A stretch of DNA of 64,000 bases from Ralstonia pickettii DTP0602. GTDB taxonomy: Bacteria; Pseudomonadota; Gammaproteobacteria; Burkholderiales; Burkholderiaceae. Positions 1-8,949 of the stretch are shown piece after piece. The position numbers were made by a program, and so were the translations under genes. Position 1 is the stretch's first letter. Each line of letters opens with the position of its first letter. The stretch lies in NCBI GenBank assembly GCA_000471925.1, contig CP006667.1:1178001-1242000 (forward strand), given 5' to 3'. The notes beneath the pieces are model-generated. The model did not search any database. It was given only the letters and a program-made list of their open reading frames with translations, and had not been told where the DNA came from.

Positions 1-1197
<1,197 letters not shown>

Positions 1198-1207
1198 GGC
1201 CTGTGGT

Positions 1208-1235
1208 CGTCATTCCCGCCCGCGCGGGAATGACG
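1208..1235. repeat. REP-like perfect inverted repeat after eno
   Basis: Two perfect 12-base arms (CGTCATTCCCGC and GCGGGAATGACG) separated by 4 bases. It has no T-run, so it is not a standard terminator. The arm resembles the GTCATTCCCGC repeats scattered between genes in many proteobacteria. I did not see another copy in this window. Confidence 0.6.
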
Positions 1236-1250
1236 TACTGGTTCGCAAAG

Positions 1251-1286
1251 GGCGGCGGTACGGATTGATCTCCGGCCGCCGTTTTT
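1251..1286 (+). terminator. Possible intrinsic terminator between eno and ftsB
   Basis: A GGCGGC / GCCGCC stem with a long loop is followed by GTTTTTG. The stem is short and the loop large, so termination may be partial, which would let some eno transcripts read into ftsB 80 bases downstream. Confidence 0.45.
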
Positions 1287-1365
1287 GTATCGAAATCTGC
1301 CTGGCAATTGCCTTCCGGCCTGAGTTCGCAGATCATTGTGCGGAATTTCTTGTCCGCAACCTTTC

Positions 1366-1707
1366 ATGCGTCTGATCTCGCTGCTGTTGTTCGTGCTGCT
1401 GCTTGCGATCCAGTATCCGCTCTGGCTGGGCAAGGGTGGCTGGCTGCGTGTCTGGGACCTGAACCGGCAGCTGACCGAGCAGGGCACCCGCAACCAGACG
1501 CTCAAGCTGCGTAACGCCAAGCTGGAAGGGGAAGTCGCCGACCTGCAGGACGGCACCGGCGCCATCGAGGAACGGGCCCGCTATGAGCTGGGCATGGTGA
1601 AGGAAGGCGAGGTGTTCGTACAGTTCGTCGCGCCGGCACCCAAGGTCAGCGCCACGCCCCCGCTGCCGCCGCCGCCGAACTCCGCGGCCGGCATGGCGCG
1701 CCACTGA
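1366..1707 (+). CDS. ftsB: Cell division protein FtsB
   Basis: A 113-residue bitopic septum protein of the FtsB/DivIC family that forms the FtsQ-FtsL-FtsB subcomplex. Residues 1-20 form one membrane segment ([20 protein letters not shown]). It is followed by GKGGW and a coiled-coil stretch (about residues 27-65, with NRQLTEQ and [10 protein letters not shown]), then the conserved [16 protein letters not shown]. The Pro-rich tail (about 90-113) is variable in the family. The ATG at 1366 is preferred over the in-frame ATG at 1336 because it begins directly with the membrane segment. Its position after eno is typical. Confidence 0.95.
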   Translation: MRLISLLLFVLLLAIQYPLWLGKGGWLRVWDLNRQLTEQGTRNQTLKLRNAKLEGEVADLQDGTGAIEERARYELGMVKEGEVFVQFVAPAPKVSATPPLPPPPNSAAGMARH

Positions 1708-1772
1708 GCGGGCGCCTGAGAGCCCGCCGTCTTCACAAGCACACCCAGGCAGTGGCATTGCGCCCGCTGCCG

Positions 1773-2198
1773 TCACCACCAGTACGGATAGCCCCAGCCG
1801 CCCCAGTAGCCGGGCATGCCGACGCTGACGCCACCGCCCCAGCCACCCCATCCGCCGTAGAACAGGCTCCAGTTCGTGTTGGGGTACGCCGCGCGCGCAT
1901 ACGCCTCAGCCTGCTGTTGGCGCGCGATGGCGTCCGCCTGTTCGCGCAGCACTTCCTGGTTGAGCGTATCGAGTTTCTGCCGCTGTTCAGCCGTCAGCCG
2001 GGCGGGCGGAATGGTGTTGGGCGCGAGCCGCGCCGTCGGCGGCGAGCCGTTGGCGTCGCGTGGCAATTCCGCGCAGCCGCCGGCCAGCAGCATGGCGCCG
2101 GCCAGCGCCAGGGAGCAAGCGCCACGCAGCCTGCCGCGCGAGGCGGTCGCGGTGGTGGCGCCGGAATCCTGCAGGGGGTGGGAGGCACGGGCGGACAT
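1773..2198 (-). CDS. Small Gly/Trp-rich lipoprotein of unknown function
   Basis: A 141-residue predicted lipoprotein. A hydrophobic stretch ends in a lipobox, LLAGGC, with the acylated Cys near residue 42. That gives an unusually long n-region, so the true start may be further in. After a Pro-rich segment comes a charged helical region rich in Gln/Ala (about 70-100, with LTAEQRQKLDTLNQEVLREQ), then a Gly/Trp/Tyr-rich tail ending in YPYWW. I recognise no catalytic motif. It lies downstream of hslO on the same strand and converges with ftsB. An exact 13-bp tandem duplication sits just upstream of the start. Confidence 0.75.
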   Translation of the reverse strand: MSARASHPLQDSGATTATASRGRLRGACSLALAGAMLLAGGCAELPRDANGSPPTARLAPNTIPPARLTAEQRQKLDTLNQEVLREQADAIARQQQAEAYARAAYPNTNWSLFYGGWGGWGGGVSVGMPGYWGGWGYPYWW

Positions 2199-2214
2199 GG
2201 TGGTTCTCAGGCGC

Positions 2215-2240
2215 GCTAGGTACTGCAGCTAGGTACTGCA
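2215..2240. repeat. Exact 13-bp tandem duplication upstream of the lipoprotein gene
   Basis: The unit GCTAGGTACTGCA occurs twice back to back at 2215-2227 and 2228-2240. It lies 17-42 bases before the ATG of the minus-strand lipoprotein, inside its 5' leader or promoter region. Confidence 0.85.
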
Positions 2241-2332
2241 ATCGTACAGCCGTTGGACCGGGCGGCGCAGTGGATGTTTCCGTTGCGCCGCCCCGCACCT
2301 TCCTGATGTTCCGCCGTCGTGCGCGCCCGCGC

Positions 2333-3334
2333 TCAGTGGTGCTGGTGCGCGCCGGCACCGGCGCCGGTGGCGATGTGGGTGGCCGAGAACAGCTGGGCGC
2401 AGTCGACCGGGTCGAACTCGTAGCGCTGGCCGCAGAAATCGCAATGGATCTCGACATTGCCGCGCTCGGCGATGATGCTGTCGATCTCGTCCTGGCCCAG
2501 CGACTGCAGCATGCCCGCCACCTTGGGGCGAGAGCACGAGCAGTGAAAATGCGGCGTCAGCGGCTCAAACACGCGCAGGCCGGCATCCTGCAGGTCTTCC
2601 CAGAACAGGCGGCGCAGCAGCGTGTCAGGGGTCTCGGCCAGCAGTTCGTCGGCCTTGAGCGTGGTGCCCAGTTGCACGGCGCGGTCCCAGGTGTCCAGGT
2701 CCTGCGCACGCGCGTGGCTGGCCAGCGGCGCGCCGGTTTCGCCGACTTCCGCGGTGCCACCGTAGGCAGGCAGCTTCTGCAACAGCATGCCGGCGGCGAC
2801 GTGGTCGTCCGCGGCCAGCCACAGGCGCGTGTCGAGCTGCTCGGAGGCATGCATGTAGTGCTCCAGCACCGCGCTGATCGAGGCCAGCGGGCCGTGGGCG
2901 TCGGCCAGCGGCACGATGCCCTGGTACGGCTGCTGCCCCGGCAGCTTGTCCTTCGGGTCCAGCGTGATGGCGAAGCGGCCGTGGCCGTGGGCGTGGACCA
3001 TGTCGGCCAGCGTGGCGTCGTCGGCAATCTCGGCACCTTCCGCCAGCTTGGCGGTGGCGCGCATCGACAGGTCGGACAGGCACTCCACCACCAGCATGCG
3101 CACCGGGCCGTCGCCGTGCAGCTGCATCACCAGCGCGCCGTTGAACTTCAGGTTGGCCGACAGCAGCGCGGCGGCGGCCATCATCTCGCCCAGCAGCCGG
3201 CGGACCGGGGCGGGGTAGGTGTGGCGGCCCAGCACTTCTTGCCAGGTGGCTTCCATGCGCACCAGCTCGCCGCGCACGGGGGCCGCGTCGAACAGGAACT
3301 TCTGCAGGGTGTCGGGGGTGGTGGTATCGGTCAC
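2333..3334 (-). CDS. hslO: Hsp33 redox-regulated chaperone
   Basis: A cytosolic holdase activated by oxidation. The C-terminus carries the zinc-binding cysteines in the expected spacing, HCSCSRP followed about 30 residues later by CDFCGQRYEF. The N-terminal core has FLFDAAPVRGELVRM and GEMMAAAALLSANLKF. I chose the GTG at 3332-3334 as start, giving 333 residues, because the family N-terminus (TTTPDTLQKFLFD) follows directly. The reading frame stays open well upstream, but that extension is low-complexity shadow sequence. It probably shares a transcript with the upstream carbonic-anhydrase-like gene (50-base gap). The His-rich end (GAHQHH) is unusual but minor. Confidence 0.95.
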   Translation of the reverse strand: MTDTTTPDTLQKFLFDAAPVRGELVRMEATWQEVLGRHTYPAPVRRLLGEMMAAAALLSANLKFNGALVMQLHGDGPVRMLVVECLSDLSMRATAKLAEGAEIADDATLADMVHAHGHGRFAITLDPKDKLPGQQPYQGIVPLADAHGPLASISAVLEHYMHASEQLDTRLWLAADDHVAAGMLLQKLPAYGGTAEVGETGAPLASHARAQDLDTWDRAVQLGTTLKADELLAETPDTLLRRLFWEDLQDAGLRVFEPLTPHFHCSCSRPKVAGMLQSLGQDEIDSIIAERGNVEIHCDFCGQRYEFDPVDCAQLFSATHIATGAGAGAHQHH

Positions 3335-3384
3335 AATGTCGGTCGATGCTTCGGTTAGTGCTGCCGCGGGGCGCTGGACTGGGT

Positions 3385-3909
3385 TCAGCCGATCCGCTTG
3401 AGCTGTTGCTTGTACAAGGCCTGACGCGTGGCGTAGGTCTCGGCGTTGCGGTACAGGTTGGCGACGTCTTCGTCGGTCAGCTGGCGCACCACCTTGGCCG
3501 GCGCGCCCAGGATCAGCGAGCGGTCCGGGAAGACCTTGCCCTCGGTGACCACGGCGCCGGCGCCGACCAGGCACTCCTTGCCGATCACGGCGCGGTTCAG
3601 CACCACGGCCTGGATGCCGATCAGCGAGCCTTCGCCGACGGTGCAGCCGTGCAGCATGGCCTGGTGGCCGATCGAGACCTTGTCGCCCAGGGTCAGCGGG
3701 CAGCCCGGATCGGTGTGTAGCACGGAGCCCTCCTGGATATTGGTGTCCTGGCCTACCACGATCGGTTCGTTGTCGCCGCGGATCACGACACCGGGCCAGG
3801 CGCTGGCGCGGGACTTGAGGGTCACGTTGCCGATGACGGTGGCTTCGGGGGCCACGTAGGCATCGCTGTCGATATTGGGCTTGACGTCGCCGAGTTGGTA
3901 AAGCGCCAT
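3385..3909 (-). CDS. Gamma-carbonic anhydrase family protein
   Basis: A 174-residue left-handed beta-helix protein of the YrdA/PaaY/CaiE type. Hexapeptide repeats run through about residues 10-140 (SRASAWPGVVIRGDNEPIVVGQDTNIQEGSVLHTD). The metal-binding His residues appear in HTDPGCP and in IGHQAMLHGCTVG. Closely related proteins are variously annotated as gamma-carbonic anhydrases or acyltransferases and the real substrate is usually untested. The start is supported by AGGAG five bases before the ATG. It sits just upstream of hslO on the same strand. Confidence 0.9.
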   Translation of the reverse strand: MALYQLGDVKPNIDSDAYVAPEATVIGNVTLKSRASAWPGVVIRGDNEPIVVGQDTNIQEGSVLHTDPGCPLTLGDKVSIGHQAMLHGCTVGEGSLIGIQAVVLNRAVIGKECLVGAGAVVTEGKVFPDRSLILGAPAKVVRQLTDEDVANLYRNAETYATRQALYKQQLKRIG

Positions 3910-4090
3910 GGGGTCTCCTGCACGAAAGGCTTTTGTTGAAATGGGGGTTGCCGCCGGACTTTAAAGGGTCGAGGCGGGCGCCGGGGGGCGCGGCAGTGGG
4001 CTCGATGCCTCGCGCGCGAGGCGCCACGGGACTGCGCGGCGACGGGTGCCGGCGAGGCCCTACAATGGCGGCAGTCCGGATTTTACGCCC

Positions 4091-4945
4091 ATGCCAGAAA
4101 AAACACCCGCCGTCGCTTTGCCTGATCCATCACTTTCGCCACGCCGCCAGGCGCTGGCGGTGCTGTGCATGAAGGATGCGCGCGCCAAGGCCGCGGCGGC
4201 GCGGGCGCTGTATCGGCAGGCAATGGCGCTGCCAGATGAGGCGCTGCGCCCGGACGAGGCGATCGAGGCCGAAGACGCCGGCCGCATCCCGGGCCGTCCC
4301 GAGCGGCCGCCGTTGGTGGCGCCGCAGGGCGTCGAGCGGCGCCGCTCGCTCCATACCGCCGCCGGCCGCGCGGCGATGATCCACGCGCTGTGCCATATCG
4401 AATTCAACGCGATCAACCTGGCGCTCGACGCGGCATGGCGCTTTGCCGGCATGCCGTCCGCCTACTACCGCGACTGGTTGCGCGTGGCCGATGAAGAGGC
4501 GTACCACTTCACGCTGCTGGCCGACCACCTCGGCACGCTGGGCGCGGCCTATGGCGATTTCCCGGCGCACAACAGCCTGTGGGAGATGACCGACAAGACC
4601 GCGGGCGACGTGCTGGCGCGCATGGCGCTCGTGCCGCGCACTTTGGAAGCGCGCGGGCTCGATGCCTCGCCGCCGGTGCGCGCCAGGCTGGCGGGGGCGG
4701 GCGACCATGCCGCCGCGGCCATCATCGACATCATCCTGCGCGATGAGGTCGGGCACGTGGCGATCGGCAATCACTGGTATCGCTGGCTGTGCGCGCAGCG
4801 CGGGCTGGAGCCGGTCGGGACTTATGCAAAGCTGGCTGAGCAGTACCGTGCGCCGAAGCTGCGCGGGCCGTTCAATCTCGAAGCCCGCCGGGCGGCGGGC
4901 TTCGACGAGGCCGAGCTGGCGTGGCTGGAGGCGTCTGCCGGCTAA
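4091..4945 (+). CDS. DUF455 ferritin-like protein
   Basis: A 284-residue protein of the DUF455 family, a ferritin-like helical bundle of unproven function. Candidate di-metal ligands are visible in CHIEFNAINLALDAAWRF, ADEEAYHFTLL and RDEVGHVAIGNHWY, which give the E...ExxH...ExxH pattern. The ATG at 4091 is chosen because the earlier in-frame ATG at 4046 adds only non-conserved residues. Its stop overlaps the stop of the convergent acyl-CoA synthetase gene by four bases. Some relatives are annotated as tRNA-hydroxylase-like or rhamnosyltransferase-associated; neither can be supported here. Confidence 0.85.
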   Translation: MPEKTPAVALPDPSLSPRRQALAVLCMKDARAKAAAARALYRQAMALPDEALRPDEAIEAEDAGRIPGRPERPPLVAPQGVERRRSLHTAAGRAAMIHALCHIEFNAINLALDAAWRFAGMPSAYYRDWLRVADEEAYHFTLLADHLGTLGAAYGDFPAHNSLWEMTDKTAGDVLARMALVPRTLEARGLDASPPVRARLAGAGDHAAAAIIDIILRDEVGHVAIGNHWYRWLCAQRGLEPVGTYAKLAEQYRAPKLRGPFNLEARRAAGFDEAELAWLEASAG

Positions 4946-6681
4946 GCCGACTGCCGCCGCTGCTCGGCGCGCTCCTCTTCCAGCAGCCGCAACACCCGCC
5001 GCTGGATCTTGCCCGTCGTCGTCATCGGCAACTGGTCGATAAACTCGATCGCCTTCGGATATTCATACGGCGCGAGCTGCCCACGCACATGCGCCTGTAA
5101 TTCCGCCACCAGCGCCGCATCGCCATCGAACGAGCGCGCCACCGCAGGCGTCAGCACCACGAAGGCCTTGACCACCGCGCCGCGCTCGGGATCGGGCGAG
5201 GGCACCACGGCGCAGTTGGATACCGCCGGATGCTTGAGCAGGCAGTTCTCGATCTCGCTCGGCCCGATGCGGTAGCCCGAGGACTTGAAGACATCGTCCG
5301 CACGCCCCTGGTACCAGAGATAGCCATCGGCATCGATGCGCGCCAGGTCGCCGGTGCGGCACCAGCGCAGGCCGTCGCGCTCGACGTACTTGGCTTCGGT
5401 CGCGGCCTCGTTCTTCCAGTAGCCGAGAAAGAACACCGGATCCGGATGCCCGGCGATATCGGTCGCGCACACCGCGACCTCGCCATCCTCGCCTGGCGGG
5501 CAGGGCCGGCCTTCGTCGTCGATCACCTGCACGCGGTGGCCGGGGTAGGGGCGTCCCATCGAGCCCGGCCGCGCCGGCCAGCCCAGCCGTTCATCGTCGT
5601 ACTGCGCGGTGCAGTTGCCGACGATGTAGTTGATCTCGGTCTGGCCGAACATCTCGTTGACGATCACGCCCAGCGCGTCGCGGCACCAGCCGAACACGGT
5701 CTCGCCCACCGCCTCGCCGGCACTCATCAGCGCGCGCAGCTTGATCGCATAGCACTGCTGCGGCTCGGGGCAGGCCTTCATCATCTGCTTGAGCGCGGTC
5801 GGGAACAGGAAGGTGCTGGTGACGGCGTAGCGCTCCAGCAGCTCGAAGGCGCGCTCGGCGGAGAAGCGCCCCTGGTAGCCTACGATCGGCTTGCCGAAGT
5901 ACAGCGCCGGCATCAATGCATCCCACAGGCCGCCGGTCCAGGCCCAGTCGGCGGGGCTCCAGAACACGTCGTTATCCTGCGGATACCAGTTCTGCGAGCA
6001 GACGAAGCCGGTCAGGTTGCCGATCAGCGCGCGGTGCGGGATCAGCGCGCCCTTGGGCGGGCCGGTGGTGCCGCTGGTGTAGATCAGCACCGCGGCCTCG
6101 TCGGCCTTGGTCTGCTCGGCGGTGAAGGTGGGCAGTTGCGCGGCCAGCAGCACGTCCCAGTCGTGGTCGCCGCGCCCGTGCGCGTCGCCTGCGGCGATCA
6201 CGGCGGCCAGCGTCGGGCATTCCGGGCGCGCGGCCAGCACGTTGTCGATCGAGGTCTCGTCGGCGATGGCAACGTTGGCTTCGCTGTGCGCAATGCGGTA
6301 GGCCAGCGCCTCGGGCCCGAACAGCATCGACAGCGGCATCGCGATCGCACCGAGCTGGTAGATCGCCATATGCGCGATCACGGTCTCGATCCGCTGCGGC
6401 ATCACGATCGCGACGCGGTCGCCGCGCGCCACGCCGAGCGCGCGCAGCGCCGCCGAGAGCCGGTTGGCCTCGGCCTGGATGTAGGCGAAGGTATGGGCAT
6501 TGCGGCGGCCGTCCTCGTGCTCGGTGTAGACGGCGATGCGGTCCATGGTGGCCGGATCGCGCGCCCAGCGTCCGCAGCAGGCCTCGGCGATATTGAACTG
6601 CGGGGGGATTTCCCAGCGGAAGGATTCGTACAGGGCGCGGTAATCGTCGCGCCGGCTTGCCGGCAAGGCAGCTGCGGCCAT
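4942..6681 (-). CDS. AMP-binding acyl-CoA synthetase (acetyl/medium-chain type)
   Basis: A 579-residue adenylate-forming ligase that activates a carboxylic acid to its CoA thioester through an acyl-AMP. The P-loop-like motif A5 is YTSGTTGPPKGALIPH (about 210-225). NEMFGQTEINYIVGNC, TGDLARIDADGYLWYQGRADD and the C-terminal catalytic Lys in TTTGKIQRRVLR are all present. AGGAG seven bases before the ATG fixes the start. The family resembles the PrpE/Acs-like and medium-chain synthetases common in Cupriavidus; the acid cannot be told from sequence. A palindromic operator candidate lies between it and the divergent hydrolase gene. Confidence 0.92.
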   Translation of the reverse strand: MAAAALPASRRDDYRALYESFRWEIPPQFNIAEACCGRWARDPATMDRIAVYTEHEDGRRNAHTFAYIQAEANRLSAALRALGVARGDRVAIVMPQRIETVIAHMAIYQLGAIAMPLSMLFGPEALAYRIAHSEANVAIADETSIDNVLAARPECPTLAAVIAAGDAHGRGDHDWDVLLAAQLPTFTAEQTKADEAAVLIYTSGTTGPPKGALIPHRALIGNLTGFVCSQNWYPQDNDVFWSPADWAWTGGLWDALMPALYFGKPIVGYQGRFSAERAFELLERYAVTSTFLFPTALKQMMKACPEPQQCYAIKLRALMSAGEAVGETVFGWCRDALGVIVNEMFGQTEINYIVGNCTAQYDDERLGWPARPGSMGRPYPGHRVQVIDDEGRPCPPGEDGEVAVCATDIAGHPDPVFFLGYWKNEAATEAKYVERDGLRWCRTGDLARIDADGYLWYQGRADDVFKSSGYRIGPSEIENCLLKHPAVSNCAVVPSPDPERGAVVKAFVVLTPAVARSFDGDAALVAELQAHVRGQLAPYEYPKAIEFIDQLPMTTTGKIQRRVLRLLEEERAEQRRQSA

Positions 6682-6710
6682 CCAAGGTCTCCTGTAGGTC
6701 CGCCCGGCGC

Positions 6711-6738
6711 TATAATGCCCGCAAGCGAACGATCGTTC
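6711..6738 (+). promoter_or_regulatory. -10 box followed by a 12-bp palindromic operator
   Basis: A consensus TATAAT lies at 6711-6716 on the plus strand. Ten bases later comes the perfect palindrome GAACGATCGTTC (6727-6738), where a repressor would overlap the transcription start of the hydrolase gene. The form resembles TetR-family operators of fatty-acid genes. It lies in the divergent region with the acyl-CoA synthetase gene, so one regulator could act on both. No convincing -35 is visible. Confidence 0.55.
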
Positions 6739-6817
6739 TATTTTGTTCGGGCTTCCCCTGCCACCCCCGCGGCGCCGCAGTCAGCGGCAGGAAGACCCCG
6801 ACGCAAGGGTGGAGACA

Positions 6818-7711
6818 ATGACAATCAAGGAAACCTCGCGGTCTGAATTTATCACGTTGCGCGGGCTGCGCTACCACGTGCGCCACTGGGGCACGCCGGG
6901 CGCGCGCAAGCTGTTCATGCTGCATGGCTGGATGGATGTGGCCGCGTCGTTCCAGTTCCTGGTCGACCACCTGCGTGGCGACTGGCACGTGATCGCGCCG
7001 GACTGGCGCGGGTTTGGCGAGACCGACTGGCCCACGCGCTATCCGGGCACGCAGTCGTACTGGTTTGCCGACTACATCGCCGACCTGGAGGCGCTGCTCG
7101 ACCATTACCAGTCCGAAGGGCAAGTCGACCTGGTCGGCCACAGCATGGGCGCCAACGTGATCTGCCTGTACGCCGGCATCCGCCCCGAGCGCGTGCGCCG
7201 CGTGGTGGACCTGGAGGGCTTCGGCATGACGGCGACGCGGCCGCAGCACGCGCCCAGGCGCTATGCGCGCTGGCTCGACGAACTGCGCGCCGGTGCCGGA
7301 CTGAAGACGTATGACAGCGTGGAGGGTGTCGCCGCACGCCTGCAGAAGACCAACCCGCGCCTGCCGGACGACCGCGCCGCCTTCCTCGCCGCGCACTGGT
7401 CGCGCCAGAACGCCGACGGCCGCTGGGAGATCCTGGGCGATCCCGCGCACAAGCTGGTCAACCCGATGCTGTACCGGGTCGACGAAGTGATGGCGATCTG
7501 GGAGCAGGTCAGCGCGCCGGTGCTGCACGTGGAAGCGCGCGACTCGGACACGCTACGCCATATCGCCCACAAGCAGACCATCGCCGAGTTCAAGGAGCGC
7601 TTCCGCGCCTTCCGCGATTTCCGTGAAGAGGTAGTCGACGATGCCGGCCACATGCTGCACCACGACCAGCCCGCCGCGGTGGCGGCGCTGGTCGAGTCGT
7701 TCTGCAGCTGA
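6818..7711 (+). CDS. Alpha/beta-fold hydrolase
   Basis: A 297-residue serine hydrolase of the alpha/beta fold. The nucleophile elbow is GHSMGAN (about residue 108), the oxyanion-hole region is MLHGWMDVAASF, and the catalytic His is likely in DAGHMLHHDQP near the C-terminus. PDWRGFGETDWP is the strand-4 motif typical of epoxide hydrolase or haloalkane dehalogenase-like members, but no cap-domain signature settles the substrate. The ATG at 6818 is preceded by GGTGGAGA. It is divergent from the acyl-CoA synthetase gene, with a shared operator candidate between them, so a joint role in acyl metabolism is possible. Confidence 0.9.
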   Translation: MTIKETSRSEFITLRGLRYHVRHWGTPGARKLFMLHGWMDVAASFQFLVDHLRGDWHVIAPDWRGFGETDWPTRYPGTQSYWFADYIADLEALLDHYQSEGQVDLVGHSMGANVICLYAGIRPERVRRVVDLEGFGMTATRPQHAPRRYARWLDELRAGAGLKTYDSVEGVAARLQKTNPRLPDDRAAFLAAHWSRQNADGRWEILGDPAHKLVNPMLYRVDEVMAIWEQVSAPVLHVEARDSDTLRHIAHKQTIAEFKERFRAFRDFREEVVDDAGHMLHHDQPAAVAALVESFCS

Positions 7712-7712
7712 C

Positions 7713-7734
7713 GCTCACGCGTGCGTGAGCTTTT
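7713..7734. terminator. Terminator overlapping the convergent 3' ends
   Basis: GCTCACGC and GCGTGAGC pair around a 2-base loop and are followed by TTTTCC. The hairpin begins in the 2-3 bases between two convergent genes and extends into the last codons of the reductase gene, so the coding end doubles as a terminator for the hydrolase transcript. Confidence 0.6.
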
Positions 7735-8791
7735 CCTTCAGCGCGGCGTTGTTGCTGGTGTGCACGTGCACCAGTGCCTTTTCCGGGAAGGCATAGTGGT
7801 AGGCGCGGCGCAACGCCAGCGCGGCTTCATGGAAGCCTGACAGGATCAGCTTCTGCTTGTTGGTGTAGAAGGCGATATCGCCCGCGGCAAAGATGCCGCG
7901 GCGCGAGCTTTCGTAGGTGGTGGTGTCGACCAGGATGCGGCCAGCGCGCATGTCCATATCCCACTGCGCGATCGGGCCCGGTTCGGACACCAGGCCGTAC
8001 AGCGCCACCAGTTCGTCGGCGGGCACGACCGTGCTGCCGTCGCGCGTGCGCACCTCGACTTCGGTGAGCGCGCCACCTTCCCCAGTGGTACGCAGCGCGC
8101 CCAGCATGCCGACCACGAAATCCATCTCGCCGGCCGCCACGGCCTCGCGCATCTCCGCGACGGTGCCATCGGCGGCGCGGAAGCCCTCGCGCCGGTGCAG
8201 CAGCGTTACGCGCGCGGCCACCTTGCGCAGCGCCAGCGCCCAGTCCAGCGCCGAGTCGCCGCCGCCGGCCACCACCACGCGCTTGCCGGCAAAGCGCGAC
8301 ACGTCGCGCACGGCGTAGTGCACGTGGCGGCCTTCCAGCGCCGGTGCTTCCGGCAGCGACACGCGCTGCGGCGCAAAGGCGCCGGCACCCGCGCAGATCA
8401 GCACCGCGGCGACATCGAAGCGCTTGCCGCCGTCGGTGGTCACCAGCAGGCGCTGGTGGGCGGGATGGCCACCCTGCGGCGGCTCTGCCGGGATTTCGGA
8501 CAGGCTCTCGGCGCGCTGGCCGAAGTGCATCGGGAAGGCAAACGGCTCGCACTGTTCCAGCAACCGGTCCACCAGCTCTTGCGCCAGGCAGCCCGGCACG
8601 GCGGGGATATCGTAGATCGGCTTCTCGGGGTAGAGCTCGGTGCACTGGCCGCCGGCGCGGTCCAGTACATCGATCAGTTCACATTTGAGGCCGAGCACGC
8701 CGGCCTGGAACGCGGCGAACAGCCCGACCGGGCCGGCGCCCACGATCAGGACGTCGGTGGTGGTGACGGCGGGGGAGGTGTCGTTGGACAT
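7715..8791 (-). CDS. Ferredoxin/flavodoxin-NADP+ reductase, thioredoxin-reductase-like type
   Basis: A 358-residue flavoprotein of the YumC/TrxR-like ferredoxin-NADP+ reductase family. The FAD-binding Rossmann motif is DVLIVGAGPVGLFAAFQAG (about 13-31) and the NAD(P) motif is VVVAGGGDSALDWALAL. IFAAGDIAFYTNKQKLILSGFHEAA near the C-terminus closes the FAD site. It lacks the CxxC of true thioredoxin reductases, which supports the FNR assignment. The ATG at 8791 (MSNDTSPAVTTTDV) is preferred because the frame upstream is unrelated to the family. It is convergent with the hydrolase gene. Confidence 0.92.
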   Translation of the reverse strand: MSNDTSPAVTTTDVLIVGAGPVGLFAAFQAGVLGLKCELIDVLDRAGGQCTELYPEKPIYDIPAVPGCLAQELVDRLLEQCEPFAFPMHFGQRAESLSEIPAEPPQGGHPAHQRLLVTTDGGKRFDVAAVLICAGAGAFAPQRVSLPEAPALEGRHVHYAVRDVSRFAGKRVVVAGGGDSALDWALALRKVAARVTLLHRREGFRAADGTVAEMREAVAAGEMDFVVGMLGALRTTGEGGALTEVEVRTRDGSTVVPADELVALYGLVSEPGPIAQWDMDMRAGRILVDTTTYESSRRGIFAAGDIAFYTNKQKLILSGFHEAALALRRAYHYAFPEKALVHVHTSNNAALKEKLTHA

Positions 8792-8949
8792 TGAGCATGG
8801 CGGGCACACCAGGCGCCCGAAGAAGACGGTGCAAAGCCCGACTATACCCCCCGCAAGGCCCGTTTCCGCCGACGCCAGCGTTGCCGGCAGGGCTTTGCCA
8901 GGGCACGCCGGCGTCACGCAAGCAGGGGCGACAAGAGTAGAATGGCGCC

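Noticed and set aside
2060-3358. Long plus-strand open frame opposite hslO
   Set aside because: It is the antisense shadow of hslO, rich in Arg/Gly/Gln with no domain or ribosome-binding site. High GC makes such long open frames common.
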